Shown here: piece after piece, positions 25,160 through 33,380 of the stretch
How the letters are laid out: each line of letters starts with the position of its first letter
Position numbering within the stretch: the first letter of the stretch is position 1
Origin: Asaia bogorensis
GTDB lineage: Bacteria; Pseudomonadota; Alphaproteobacteria; Acetobacterales; Acetobacteraceae
Assembly: GCA_945897825.1 (NCBI GenBank)
Contig: CAMDGX010000008.1
Coordinates: 16,967-80,966, forward strand
DNA length: 64,000 bases
Reading direction: 5' to 3'
The notes under the pieces: model-generated
What the model was told of the DNA's origin: nothing
The model's database searches: none
What the model saw: only the letters and a program-made list of their open reading frames with translations
Translations under genes and position numbers: made by a program

Positions 25160-25699
25160 ATGTTCTTCGAAAGCTGGTTCGGGCTGTTGCGGGTGGCCGT
25201 TGTGGGAACGCTTGCCTATGTGGCGCTGGTGGTGCTGTTGCGCGCCTCCGGGAAGCGGACGCTGGCGAAGCTGAACGCATTCGACCTGGTGGTCACCGTG
25301 GCGCTGGGCTCCACGTTGGCGACGGTATTGCTGAGCAAGACGGTGGCGCTGGCGGAGGGCGTTCTTGCCTTCGCGGTGTTGGCCGGATTGCAGTTCGGCG
25401 TGGCGTGGCTGTCGGTGCGGTCGCGGCGGTTCAGTGACCTGGTGAAATCGGAGCCGACATTGCTGCTGCACCGGGGGCAGTTCCTGGAGCACGCGATGCG
25501 GGACCAGCGCGTGACGCGGGCGGAGGTTCTGGCGGCCTTGCGCAGCGCCGGCGCGGCCCGGGCCGGGGAGGTGGCGGCGGTGGTTCTGGAGACGGACGGC
25601 ACGCTGAGCGTGGTGCGTGGCGACGGGCAGGTGCAGCAGGGCACGACGCTGGAGGGTGTCGGACAGGGCGGAACCCGCCGGGACGAGGGCGACTTCTGA
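25160..25699 (+). CDS. DUF421 (YetF-like) membrane protein
   Basis: A 179-residue protein with three N-terminal transmembrane helices and a small soluble domain. RASGKRTLAKLNAFDLVVTVALGS is in pieces the family hallmark: GKRTLAKL, then FDLVVTVALGS, where the Bacillus YetF family also has its conserved Asp. The soluble part has SEPTLLLHRGQFLEHAMRDQRVT and LEVLAALRSAG-like repeats. Members sit in the membrane and are linked to spore or envelope physiology; the biochemical role is unknown. Start at 25160 behind GGAAGGGG. It is followed by MscS-type and DUF2254 genes on the same strand. Confidence 0.88.
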   Translation: MFFESWFGLLRVAVVGTLAYVALVVLLRASGKRTLAKLNAFDLVVTVALGSTLATVLLSKTVALAEGVLAFAVLAGLQFGVAWLSVRSRRFSDLVKSEPTLLLHRGQFLEHAMRDQRVTRAEVLAALRSAGAARAGEVAAVVLETDGTLSVVRGDGQVQQGTTLEGVGQGGTRRDEGDF

Positions 25700-25766
25700 C
25701 ACCCGACGCCTGCCGGCGGGCCGGGCGCCGCGCCTTTGTCGCAAGCCGCTACAGCGAGGTCGGCGC

Positions 25767-26729
25767 ATGTTCGATGCAGCCTTTGCCCGCCTGGAGACCC
25801 TGGGGACGTCCGCGGCGGCGATCCTGCCGGGGCTGCTGCTGGGGATCGTGGTGTTCACGCTGGGGCTGTTCCTGGCGCGGGGCGTGCGCGCGGCGGTGAC
25901 GCGGGCGGCCTCGCTGCGCGAGGCGTCGGCGGGATCGGCGTCGGTGCTGGGGCGGATCGCGGGCGGGCTGGCGACGCTGGTGGTGTTCCTGGTCGCGGCG
26001 GCCGTCGCGTTTCCGTCGGTGTCGGCGGCGGATCTGTTCAACCTGCTGGGCATCGGCGGCGTGGCGATCGGGTTCGCGTTCCGCGACGTGCTGCAGAACC
26101 TGCTGGCGGGGATCCTGATCCTGCTGACGCGGCCGTTCCGGATCGGCGACCAGGTGCGGCAGGGGAACGAGGAAGGGACGGTCGAGGATATCTGGGTGCG
26201 GGCGACGGTGCTGCGGACCTATGACAACCGGCGCATCCTGATTCCGAACGCCACGCTGTTCACCGACAAGATCGAGGTGATCACGGCCTACGAGCGGCGG
26301 CGGCTGCAGTTCAAGCTGACGATCGGCAGCGGGGACGATATCGCGCAGGCGCGCGCGGTGATCGTGCGGGCGCTGCACGGGACGCCGGGGGTGTTGGACG
26401 AGCCGGCGCCGGACGCGCTGGCGACTGGGCTGAGCGATGCCGGCGTGGACATGGTGGCGCGGTTCTGGATCAACCCGCCGCGGCGGCGCGAGGCGCTGGA
26501 TGCGCTCGACGGGGCCATCGAGTCGGTGAAGGTGGCGCTGGGCGAGGCGGGGCTGGACCTGCCGTTTCCGACGACGCAGGTGCTGTTCCATGACCAGACC
26601 GAGGAGACGGACGGCGACCGGGCGCGCCAGCGGGAAGGCTGGCCGGCGCCCGGGCGGGCGGTGCCGCGGCCCAGGTGGCAGGCGGTGCGGGAGCGCGGGG
26701 CGGAAGATGACGGCGGCGGCCCCGCATGA
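25767..26729 (+). CDS. Small-conductance mechanosensitive channel (MscS family)
   Basis: A 320-residue MscS-like channel that opens under membrane tension to release solutes. Three N-terminal helices end with the pore helix region FNLLGIGGVAIGFAFRDVLQNLLAGI, then the beta domain FRIGDQVRQGNEEGTVEDIWVRAT and RTYDNRRILIPNATLFTDKI, all typical. The C-terminal tail is long and charged (DQTEETDGDRARQ and on). Start at 25767. Its stop overlaps the ATG of the DUF2254 gene (ATGA), so the two are translated together, which suggests a joint role in envelope stress. Confidence 0.95.
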   Translation: MFDAAFARLETLGTSAAAILPGLLLGIVVFTLGLFLARGVRAAVTRAASLREASAGSASVLGRIAGGLATLVVFLVAAAVAFPSVSAADLFNLLGIGGVAIGFAFRDVLQNLLAGILILLTRPFRIGDQVRQGNEEGTVEDIWVRATVLRTYDNRRILIPNATLFTDKIEVITAYERRRLQFKLTIGSGDDIAQARAVIVRALHGTPGVLDEPAPDALATGLSDAGVDMVARFWINPPRRREALDALDGAIESVKVALGEAGLDLPFPTTQVLFHDQTEETDGDRARQREGWPAPGRAVPRPRWQAVRERGAEDDGGGPA

Positions 26730-28003
26730 GCGGGACGCTGCGGCAGTGGCTGGAGGCGCTGGGGGACATCTTCTGGATCCGCCCGGCGTTGCTGGTGCTG
26801 GGCGGCGTGGTGCTGGGCGAGTTGGCGGTTCTGGTGGAGCAGGCCGACGTCGTCGTGCCCTGGGTTCCGGACGGCTGGATCTACAACGGCGGCGAGTCCG
26901 GGGCGCGGGCGATGCTGGGGGCGGTGGCATCCTCGACCATCGGGGTGGCGGGCACGACGTTCTCGATCACGGTGGCGGCGCTGTCGCTGGCGTCGGGCCA
27001 GATGGGGCCGCGGCTGCTGCGCAACTTCATCCGCGATCCCGGCAACCAGTATGCGCTGGGCATCTTCCTGGGCACCTTCGCCTATGCGCTGGTCGTGCTG
27101 CGCACGGTGCGCTCCGTGGACGAGGTGGCGTTCGTGCCGCACCTGGCGGTGTCCGGCGCGCTGGTGCTGGCGTTGCTGTGCGTGGCGACGCTGGTGTGGT
27201 TCGTGCACCACGTGGCGTCGGGCATCAACGTGGAGACGGTGATCGACCTTGTGCATGTGGAACTGGACGCGGCGATCGAGCGGCTGTGCCCGGAGCGGGC
27301 GGAGGAGGAGGTTTCGGCGGTGCGGCCGCGCGGGGAGGCGGTGACGCTGGACGGGCACGGCTATCTGCGCGCGGTGGACGTGGCGGGGCTGGCGGATTGG
27401 GCGGCGGCGCAGGGGGCTGTGGTGGTGCTGCTGGTGAAGCCCGGCGACTACGTGTTCACCGGAGCCGCGGTGGCCGAGGTGGAAGGCGGGCGAGACGGGG
27501 CGGCGGCGGCTCGCGCGGCGCTGGCGCTGGGTGCGCGGCAGGCGGCGGCGGAGGATCTGGAGTTCGCGGTGCGGCAGCTGGTGGAGGTGGCGGTGCGGGC
27601 GCTGTCGCCGGGGATCAACGATCCGTTCACGGCGATGGCGGTGCTGGACCGACTGGGCGCGTCGCTGTGCGAGGTGGCGCGGCGGCAGCTGCCGGGCCGG
27701 ACGGTGGTGCGCGGGGGGCGCGTGGTGCTGTTCCGCCGCGTGACCGACTATGCCGGCTTGACCGACGCGATGTTCCATATGATCCGGCAAAGCGCGATCG
27801 GGTCGCCGGCGGTGCTGATCCGGATGGTGGAGGTGCTGGGGCAGGTGACGGCGGTGGAAGGTCGGGCGGAGCGGCGGATGGAACTGGGGCGGCACGCGGC
27901 GTTGGCGCTGGCGGCGGGGCGGGTGGGGATTGCCGATCCCGCCGACCTTGCGGCGCTGCAGGGGCGGGCGGCGACACTGGCGCGGTTCTCCGCGGGCGGG
28001 TGA
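26726..28003 (+). CDS. DUF2254 family membrane protein
   Basis: A 425-residue protein with four transmembrane segments in the first 170 residues and a large soluble part. Typical DUF2254 stretches: GARAMLGAVASSTIGVAGTTFSIT, ALSLASGQMGPRLLRNF and NQYALGIFLGTFAYAL. The soluble part has GYLRAVDVAGLADWAA, VVLLVKPGDYVFTGA, reminiscent of a lipoyl-like or TrkA-C-like fold, and RALSPGINDPFTAMA. The function of the family is not known. It overlaps the MscS gene by 4 bp, so a role near ion or solute flow through the inner membrane is inferred. Confidence 0.92.
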   Translation: MSGTLRQWLEALGDIFWIRPALLVLGGVVLGELAVLVEQADVVVPWVPDGWIYNGGESGARAMLGAVASSTIGVAGTTFSITVAALSLASGQMGPRLLRNFIRDPGNQYALGIFLGTFAYALVVLRTVRSVDEVAFVPHLAVSGALVLALLCVATLVWFVHHVASGINVETVIDLVHVELDAAIERLCPERAEEEVSAVRPRGEAVTLDGHGYLRAVDVAGLADWAAAQGAVVVLLVKPGDYVFTGAAVAEVEGGRDGAAAARAALALGARQAAAEDLEFAVRQLVEVAVRALSPGINDPFTAMAVLDRLGASLCEVARRQLPGRTVVRGGRVVLFRRVTDYAGLTDAMFHMIRQSAIGSPAVLIRMVEVLGQVTAVEGRAERRMELGRHAALALAAGRVGIADPADLAALQGRAATLARFSAGG

Positions 28004-28039
28004 GGATCCGGGCCGATGCGCGCGTTGGCGCGTGCGCGC

Positions 28040-28540
28040 TCAGGAACCTGCGGACCGGCGCGCCGCCTGGGGGGCCATGCGCCCTTGCAGGTGGGCCACC
28101 GAGAGGAGGAGGCGCATGGCCGAGGCGGCGACGAGGGCGGCGGGGTCGAACATGCCGCTGCCGGCGAGGACCCGGACGATCTGTTCGTCGGTGGAGGTGA
28201 AGACGCTGGCGCACATGTTCCAGTCGGGGAAGCTGCGGACGGCAATCGGTCCGGCGGAGAGCCTGCGGATTTGGCAGTGATCGGGGTCGCGTTCGATGCG
28301 GCGCAGCGTGCACTCGACATCGATGCGGCGGCCTTCGAGCACCTGGACGAACCAGCCGTCGCAGGCCAGCAATGCGCCGGTGACCGCGTTGGCGGCGTTG
28401 TTGCGGGCGGAGATCGCGAGGATCTGCGCGATGCATTCGGCTTCGGTGGCATGCTGCACGCGGGTGGCGCGGCTGACGTAAACCACCGCGTGCAGGCTGA
28501 AGCTTCCGGACACTCCTTTGCCTGCCGCTTCCAGTCCCAA
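28040..28540 (-). CDS. BLUF-domain blue-light sensor
   Basis: A 166-residue protein with a single BLUF domain that binds FAD and senses blue light. Visible key residues: the Tyr of VVYVSRA, Asn in ARNNAANAVTGALLA, Gln in WFVQVLEG, and Trp in FPDWNM. There is a 60-residue helical C-terminus and no output domain, as in short BLUF proteins that act by binding a partner. The start is uncertain: TTG at 28540 or GTG at 28513; neither has a strong SD. It converges with DUF2254. No obvious partner gene adjoins it. Confidence 0.88.
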   Translation of the reverse strand: MGLEAAGKGVSGSFSLHAVVYVSRATRVQHATEAECIAQILAISARNNAANAVTGALLACDGWFVQVLEGRRIDVECTLRRIERDPDHCQIRRLSAGPIAVRSFPDWNMCASVFTSTDEQIVRVLAGSGMFDPAALVAASAMRLLLSVAHLQGRMAPQAARRSAGS

Positions 28541-28625
28541 GGCACTCTATCCCATCGCCGGGCGTGTTCCCGCTGCGGGGGTGATGCAGCGGGATTGCTT
28601 TCGGCGCCGTTAACGACCGGATGCG

Positions 28626-28657
28626 GGAGGGCGGCGGGTTCGGCGCCGCCGCCCTCC
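28626..28657. terminator. Perfect 12-bp hairpin downstream of the M20 gene
   Basis: GGAGGGCGGCGG and CCGCCGCCCTCC enclose an 8-base loop. It lies 11 bases past the stop of the amidohydrolase on the minus strand and upstream of the BLUF gene. The stem is very stable but lacks a T-run, so it could be a weak terminator or a 3'-end stabiliser. Confidence 0.55.
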
Positions 28658-28667
28658 GTTGCCTGGT

Positions 28668-30101
28668 TCAGGCCCGCTGCTTGATCGGTGGCTTCACGTC
28701 GGTCGGCAGCGGGCAGACATAGGGGTTGGTGGCGGTTCGCGCCGCGTAGTCGGCCTTGGCCTGTTCGATGATGGCGGGGTTGGCCAGGGCGTCGACGGCG
28801 GTTGAGGCCATGATCTTGGCGACATGGACGAGGCCCTTGTGGGCGATGCCGGACTTGCCCTGGGCGGTGAGCTGCCAGGAGTGGCCCGGGGTGCCGATGG
28901 CGTAGGTGGCGCCGCGGGCCTGGACGGTGGGGACAACCCAGGAGACGTCGCCGACATCGGTGCTGCCCATCATGGGGGCGCCCTTGGCGTCGAGCGGGGT
29001 GATTTCGTCGCAGAGGGGTTTTTCGAGGTCGGGCTTGGCGCCGATGCGGCGGAAGGCGCTGGTGATGTCCTCCGGGGAGAGGGTGGATTGGATCTGCTTC
29101 GCGTAGGCGCGGTCGGCGTCGTCGAAGGGGGGCGGGCCGAGGCGTTCGAAGGCGGCGTACATGGTCTTTTCGAGCGGGGTGTTGCCGAGGAGGTTCGACA
29201 CCGCCGAGACGACCTGGTGGGTGACGGTGGTTTCGGTCATCAGAGCAGCACCTTCGGCGCATTTCTTCACGCGCTCGATGAGGGGCCAGAGCTCGGGGAG
29301 CTCGCGGGCGCGGATGGCGTAGCGGATCTTGGCGGTGCCCTGGACGACGTTCGGCGCGATGCCGCCGGTGTCGAGATAGGCGTAGTGGATGCGCGCGTCG
29401 CTGGGCATGTGTTCGCGCATGTAGTTGACGGCGACGTTCATGAGCTCGACCGCGTCGAGCGCCGAGCGGCCCAGGTGGGGGGAGGCGGCGGCGTGCGAGG
29501 GGCGGCCGGTGAAGGTGAAGTCGATGCGGGTGTTGGCGAGGGACATCGCGTCGTTGACGCCGGAGAAAGCGGCGGGGTGCCAGGAGATGGCGATGTCGAC
29601 ATCCTTGAAGGCGCCTTCGCGGACCATGAAGGATTTCGCCGCGCCGCCTTCCTCGGCGGGGCAGCCGTAGTAGCGGACGCGGCCCTTGAGGCCGTTCTCG
29701 GCGAGCCAGTCCTTCACGGCGGTGGCGGCGAGGAGGGCGGCGCTGCCGAGGAGATTGTGGCCGCAGCCGTGGCCGAGGCCGTTTCCGGGCAGGGGCTTCT
29801 TCTCGGCGATGCCGGCTTCCTGGGAGAGGCCGGGCAGGGCGTCGTATTCGCCGAGGATGGCGATGACGGGGCCTTCGTCGCCGGCTTCGCCCATCACGGC
29901 GGTCGGGATGCCGGCGACCTCGCGGCTGACGCGGAAGCCCTGGGCCTCGAGCATGGCGGTGTGTTCGGCGGTGGATTCGTATTCGTCGTAGGCGATCTCG
30001 GGCTTGTCCCAGATGCGGTCGGCGAGGTCGAGGAAGTCCTGGCGCTTGGCGTCGATGAGGGTCCAGACCCGGTCGGCGTTCGGGGATTGGGTGTTTGGCA
30101 T
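28668..30101 (-). CDS. M20 family amidohydrolase (AbgB-like)
   Basis: A 477-residue metal-dependent amidohydrolase of the aminobenzoyl-glutamate hydrolase B group. Seen: GEYDALPGLSQEAG, GHGCGHNLLGSAAL with metal-binding His and Cys, CPAEEGGAAKSFM with the catalytic Glu pair, SWHPAAFSG, the dimerisation part GRPSHAAASPHLGRSALD, and the C-terminal STDVGDVSW and TPGHSWQLTA. It likely hydrolyses an N-acyl amino acid or aminobenzoyl-glutamate in the cytosol. Start at 30101 with AGGAG upstream. Single-gene unit with a hairpin after it. Confidence 0.93.
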   Translation of the reverse strand: MPNTQSPNADRVWTLIDAKRQDFLDLADRIWDKPEIAYDEYESTAEHTAMLEAQGFRVSREVAGIPTAVMGEAGDEGPVIAILGEYDALPGLSQEAGIAEKKPLPGNGLGHGCGHNLLGSAALLAATAVKDWLAENGLKGRVRYYGCPAEEGGAAKSFMVREGAFKDVDIAISWHPAAFSGVNDAMSLANTRIDFTFTGRPSHAAASPHLGRSALDAVELMNVAVNYMREHMPSDARIHYAYLDTGGIAPNVVQGTAKIRYAIRARELPELWPLIERVKKCAEGAALMTETTVTHQVVSAVSNLLGNTPLEKTMYAAFERLGPPPFDDADRAYAKQIQSTLSPEDITSAFRRIGAKPDLEKPLCDEITPLDAKGAPMMGSTDVGDVSWVVPTVQARGATYAIGTPGHSWQLTAQGKSGIAHKGLVHVAKIMASTAVDALANPAIIEQAKADYAARTATNPYVCPLPTDVKPPIKQRA

Positions 30102-30382
30102 GGGGGGCTCCTGGGATCGGGAGCGGGAGGTTACGCGGGGGCGGGGCGGGGGGCCAGAGCGGGAGGGCTGGGGTTCGTGACGTCTCAATTCGGGGACCAG
30201 ATGCCGCAAATGTGACGGGAAATCGGCCCCGGAAGTTCCAAATTGGTTACAGGATCCTGGGAATCGCGTTGTGAGGCCCGGGGGGGGCTGGCAGATTGCC
30301 GCTCGTTTCGACGCAGCGATTGGGACAGGGGGGTGGCCATGGTGGATCGACTCAACGTGCTGATCGATGTTGGCGGGGTGGC

Positions 30383-31114
30383 ATGAGCGGCGGTCGGCGC
30401 AAGGATGCCTTGCCGTTGCGCGCCGCGCCGAGCGAGACGCGGCAGGCCAGCGGGGCGACGATGCGGCGCGAGGCGCCGGCGCGCGGCGCGGTGGGCGGCG
30501 GGTTCGGGTTGCGCGCCGAGAAGGCGGTGTGCCCGGTGCTGCTGGTCGGCGACCTGCCGATCGTTCTGGCGGGGCTGCGGACGCTGCTGGCGCAGGAGCG
30601 GACGCTTCGGGTGGCGGGCGAGGTGATTGGCACGGCGGCGGCGTTGCAGGCGGCGCCGGCGGGGGCAGGGGTGGTGGTGTTTGCCACCGGCACCTGGACC
30701 GCGGCCTGCGCCGAGGCGCTGGCGATCCTGCGCACGCGCCATCCGGGGGCGCGGGTGGTGCTGGTGCTGGGCGATGGGGATGCGGCGCAGATGCGGCATT
30801 TCCTGGCCGGGGGCGGGCATTCGGTGCTGCCGATATCGGTGGGGCCGGACAGCCTGGTGGATGCGGTGCGGGCGGCGCGGCCGGATGCGCCGGCGCTGGA
30901 GGAGATGCGCGGCGCGCTGAGCGGGCGCGAGTCGCTGGTGCTGCGGCGCAAGGTGAACGGGCATACCAACAAGGCGATCGCCGCCGACCTCGGGCTCAGC
31001 GTGAAGACGGTCGAGACGTATTACACGCGGGCGATGGAGAAGCTGGGGCTGCAGAACCGGTCGCAGGTTTTGCACTATGCGCTCGGCCAGGGCTGGATCA
31101 GCAGCCCGACGTAA
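30383..31114 (+). CDS. LuxR-type regulator with degenerate receiver domain
   Basis: A 243-residue protein laid out like a NarL-family response regulator. Residues 50-165 align with a receiver fold, but the usual DD pair is VGDLP, the phospho-Asp position at the end of strand 3 is Ala (VVVFATG, near 101), the Thr position is Leu, and the Lys position is in VLPISVG. So it cannot be phosphorylated in the usual way. Residues 178-240 are a good LuxR helix-turn-helix: LSGRESLVLRRK, NKAIAADLGLSVKTVETYYTRA. The start could be 30383 or the later ATG at 30461. Its likely targets are the PEP-CTERM genes next to it; this is inference. Confidence 0.85.
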   Translation: MSGGRRKDALPLRAAPSETRQASGATMRREAPARGAVGGGFGLRAEKAVCPVLLVGDLPIVLAGLRTLLAQERTLRVAGEVIGTAAALQAAPAGAGVVVFATGTWTAACAEALAILRTRHPGARVVLVLGDGDAAQMRHFLAGGGHSVLPISVGPDSLVDAVRAARPDAPALEEMRGALSGRESLVLRRKVNGHTNKAIAADLGLSVKTVETYYTRAMEKLGLQNRSQVLHYALGQGWISSPT

Positions 31115-31181
31115 CATAACGTTTCGGATCGGCCGTCGATCTGTTACATTTCTTTGGCAGGCGTCGCGGTTCCCGGGTTGA

Positions 31182-31198
31182 CGTAACTCTCCGTTACG
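31182..31198. promoter_or_regulatory. Inverted repeat CGTAAC-N5-GTTACG before a PEP-CTERM gene
   Basis: A perfect 6-bp inverted repeat with a 5-base spacer, 105 bp before the PEP-CTERM start. TTGACG at 31178-31183, a good -35 box, overlaps its left arm, so a dimer bound here would sit in the promoter spacer. More GTAAC/GTTAC half-sites occur at 31111 and 31143. The LuxR-type regulator just upstream is the obvious candidate to bind; untested. Confidence 0.5.
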
Positions 31199-31302
31199 CA
31201 ATGTAGGGATTGCCCGGACAAGCTTTCACAAAGGTTTCACTCTACCTTATCGGTAGCGGTCCAATTTCGTGCCGCGGCTCTCATTCATTTTGCCGGGACA
31301 CC

Positions 31303-32145
31303 ATGATAATGCGGACTTTCTTACAAAGCGGTTTCGTCGCGTTGGCTTTCGCCTCGTCGGCTTTGATGGGTCAGGCCGGAGCGGCGCCAGTGTACGACAC
31401 GTCTGTCGGGCCGGCTAACCTGAGTGGCTCGCGCACGTTTTCTGCAACTGAGTTCGAACTGGATGCCGGGGGCAATGGGATCTCCAGTTCCACCTTCGGA
31501 TCCCTGACGATCAGCTGGGACATCGGCTACACGATGGGCGTGACACCCTGGCGCTATTCCTACACCGTTTCCTGGACCCCGTCGAATTCTCTCAGCAACA
31601 TCAGCCACTTCATACTCGACCTGAGCGACAACTGCTCCGTGGCGGGCTCTAACTGCGTCGTGGACCCCGTGAAGGTGAATGCCCAAGGGGTTGCGTCGAG
31701 CGCGAGCGTGAGCCCCGGGACCTACGGCCAAGACGGCTCGAATCCTTTCATGGCTGGTCAAATCACCGGCGTGAAGTTCAACGTTGAGATGGGTACCCCC
31801 TATACGATCGAGTTCGACTCCGCCCGCGCGCCGGTGTGGGGCGACTTCTACACCAAGGGGGGCAACCCGAGTGATTCGCCCAGTGGGGGGTCGGTCAAGG
31901 GTTGGTATGCCCAGAATCTCGGCATCGATGCACTGACCAAGGCGACGTCCAGTGACATCCTCGCCTTCATCGCGACGCCGGATACCGTCACCACCATGAC
32001 CTGCCCGGGTGGCATTGGAACGTTTCCGAACTGCAACCAGCAGAACGTTGAAACCCCGGAGCCGGCGAGCCTGGCGCTGTTGGGCATGGGGCTTCTCGGC
32101 CTCGCCGGGGCGCGGGCGCGGCGGCAGCGGGCCGTTCAGGCCTGA
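31303..32145 (+). CDS. PEP-CTERM sorting-signal secreted protein
   Basis: A 280-residue exported protein. It has a signal peptide (MRTFLQSGFVALAFASSALM, cleavage near AGA) and a C-terminal PEP-CTERM tag: TPEPASLALLGMGLLGLAG followed by an Arg-rich end. This tag directs proteins to exosortase, which cleaves and anchors or releases them at the cell surface, usually with exopolysaccharide. The middle is Ser/Thr/Gly-rich beta-type sequence without a known domain; two Cys pairs (DNCSVAGSNC, CPGGIGTFPNC) may form disulfides. AT-richer codon use than its neighbours. No exosortase gene is in the window. Confidence 0.88.
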   Translation: MIMRTFLQSGFVALAFASSALMGQAGAAPVYDTSVGPANLSGSRTFSATEFELDAGGNGISSSTFGSLTISWDIGYTMGVTPWRYSYTVSWTPSNSLSNISHFILDLSDNCSVAGSNCVVDPVKVNAQGVASSASVSPGTYGQDGSNPFMAGQITGVKFNVEMGTPYTIEFDSARAPVWGDFYTKGGNPSDSPSGGSVKGWYAQNLGIDALTKATSSDILAFIATPDTVTTMTCPGGIGTFPNCNQQNVETPEPASLALLGMGLLGLAGARARRQRAVQA

Positions 32146-32168
32146 CGCCTGAGACCCATCCTGTCGCG

Positions 32169-32198
32169 ACGGCCGGTGCGGGAGACCGCACCGGCCGT
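32169..32198. terminator. Bidirectional hairpin terminator
   Basis: ACGGCCGGTGCGG and its perfect 13-base complement enclose a GAGA loop, followed on the plus strand by TTGCATGTTT. It sits between two convergent PEP-CTERM genes (ending at 32145 and 32232), so it can stop transcription from both sides. Confidence 0.75.
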
Positions 32199-32231
32199 TT
32201 GCATGTTTGCGGGATGGGCGCACGGTCACGA

Positions 32232-33380
32232 TCAGGCGGCGGTGGGCCGGCGGCGTCGGCTGGCGATGCCGAGGCCGAGGAGGGCGCTGCCGAGGAGAGC
32301 CAGGCTCGTGGGCTCGGGGATGTCGGTCTCGCCGATCCCGCCGACGGCGAAGGCCGTGTCGAATGATTCCTGCGCGCGCCTGGTGGGCTTGCCGCCGCCG
32401 GTCGTGGTGGTCTTCTTGCCGCCGCCGCCAGTGGTGGTCGTCGTGGTTGTCGTGGTCGTCGTCGTCGTGGTTGCGGTCGTGGTGCCGGCCACGGTGTTCC
32501 AGCCGAGAACGTCCATGACGATCTTGTCGGCCAGCGTCAGGTCGTTGACCACGCCGGCATGGGCATAGGCGCTGTAGGAGTCGCCGGCGGTGGAGGCCCA
32601 GTCGGTGCGGTCGGCGGTGCCGGCGTTGTTGAAGCTGGCGAGGGCGGTGTTGCCGCCGTCGATGGAGAAGTAGGCGGGGGCGGTGTAGCTGAAGCTCGAG
32701 GTGCCGGGCGCGCCGTAGCGGAAGATGTCGATCGGCAGGGCGTTGACCGGCGAGGAGCCGCCCAGGCCGGAGACCCGGCCGAGGACGTGGCTGATTTCGT
32801 GCAGGGCGACGCCCATGAAGTCGTAGGTGCCGGCGGAGATGCCGTCGGTGCGGTCGAAATCGAAGGCGTAGCCGGCGCCGAAACCGACATAGCCGTCGGT
32901 TGCCGTGGAGATGGCCGGGGCAATGCCCATGGCGCGGGCGAGGGCCGGGGTGAGGGTGTAGTTCAGCGTTCCAGCCGGGCTGCTGCGGGCCATGCTGCCG
33001 TAGGCGAGCTGGTCGTAGGAGGAGGTGGAGGTGGCGCCGAGCATCGACTGGATCTGGCTGTAGCTGTAGCTGCCGTAGCCCGTCATGCCGGCGACGCCGA
33101 TGCTGGTGACCGGGGAGCCGAGGAGCTCACCCCAGCCGACATGCAGGTTGATGGTGACGGGGTTGACGAACATCTTCTCGTAGACGCTGGCGGCGGCCTG
33201 GAAGGCGGATTTCACCTGGGTCGCATTGGAGAGGTTGTTCACGCTGGTGGCATAGGTGGTGTTGATGGTGAGGGCAGAGGCGGTGTCGGTGGCGCCGAGG
33301 AGCAGGGCGGCGCCGAGGATGGCCGCGAGCGCGGGGCGCGCCGCTTCGGACGGGAAGGTTCGATTCGCGGCGTTCGGCAT
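32232..33380 (-). CDS. Secreted metalloprotease-like PEP-CTERM protein (NF038122-like)
   Basis: A 382-residue exported protein: signal peptide up to about residue 37 (ASA), a region of about 250 residues containing ALHEISHVLGRVSG at 192-205, and a PEP-CTERM tag at 354-378 (IPEPTSLALLGSALLGLG, then RRRR). HEISH supplies two zinc His and the Glu. The metzincin third-His position (204) is Ser, so a third ligand must come from elsewhere. Between body and tag there is a Thr tract (about 300-317, nearly all Thr) and a second TTTT-GGG stretch, likely a glycosylated linker. It would be an exosortase-sorted surface protease. Confidence 0.87.
   Translation of the reverse strand: MPNAANRTFPSEAARPALAAILGAALLLGATDTASALTINTTYATSVNNLSNATQVKSAFQAAASVYEKMFVNPVTINLHVGWGELLGSPVTSIGVAGMTGYGSYSYSQIQSMLGATSTSSYDQLAYGSMARSSPAGTLNYTLTPALARAMGIAPAISTATDGYVGFGAGYAFDFDRTDGISAGTYDFMGVALHEISHVLGRVSGLGGSSPVNALPIDIFRYGAPGTSSFSYTAPAYFSIDGGNTALASFNNAGTADRTDWASTAGDSYSAYAHAGVVNDLTLADKIVMDVLGWNTVAGTTTATTTTTTTTTTTTTTGGGGKKTTTTGGGKPTRRAQESFDTAFAVGGIGETDIPEPTSLALLGSALLGLGIASRRRRPTAA

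Noticed and set aside
32425..32480. Run of GTC/GTG/GTT triplets, looking like a CRISPR or microsatellite
   Set aside because: No spacers; it encodes the Thr tract of the metalloprotease on the minus strand.
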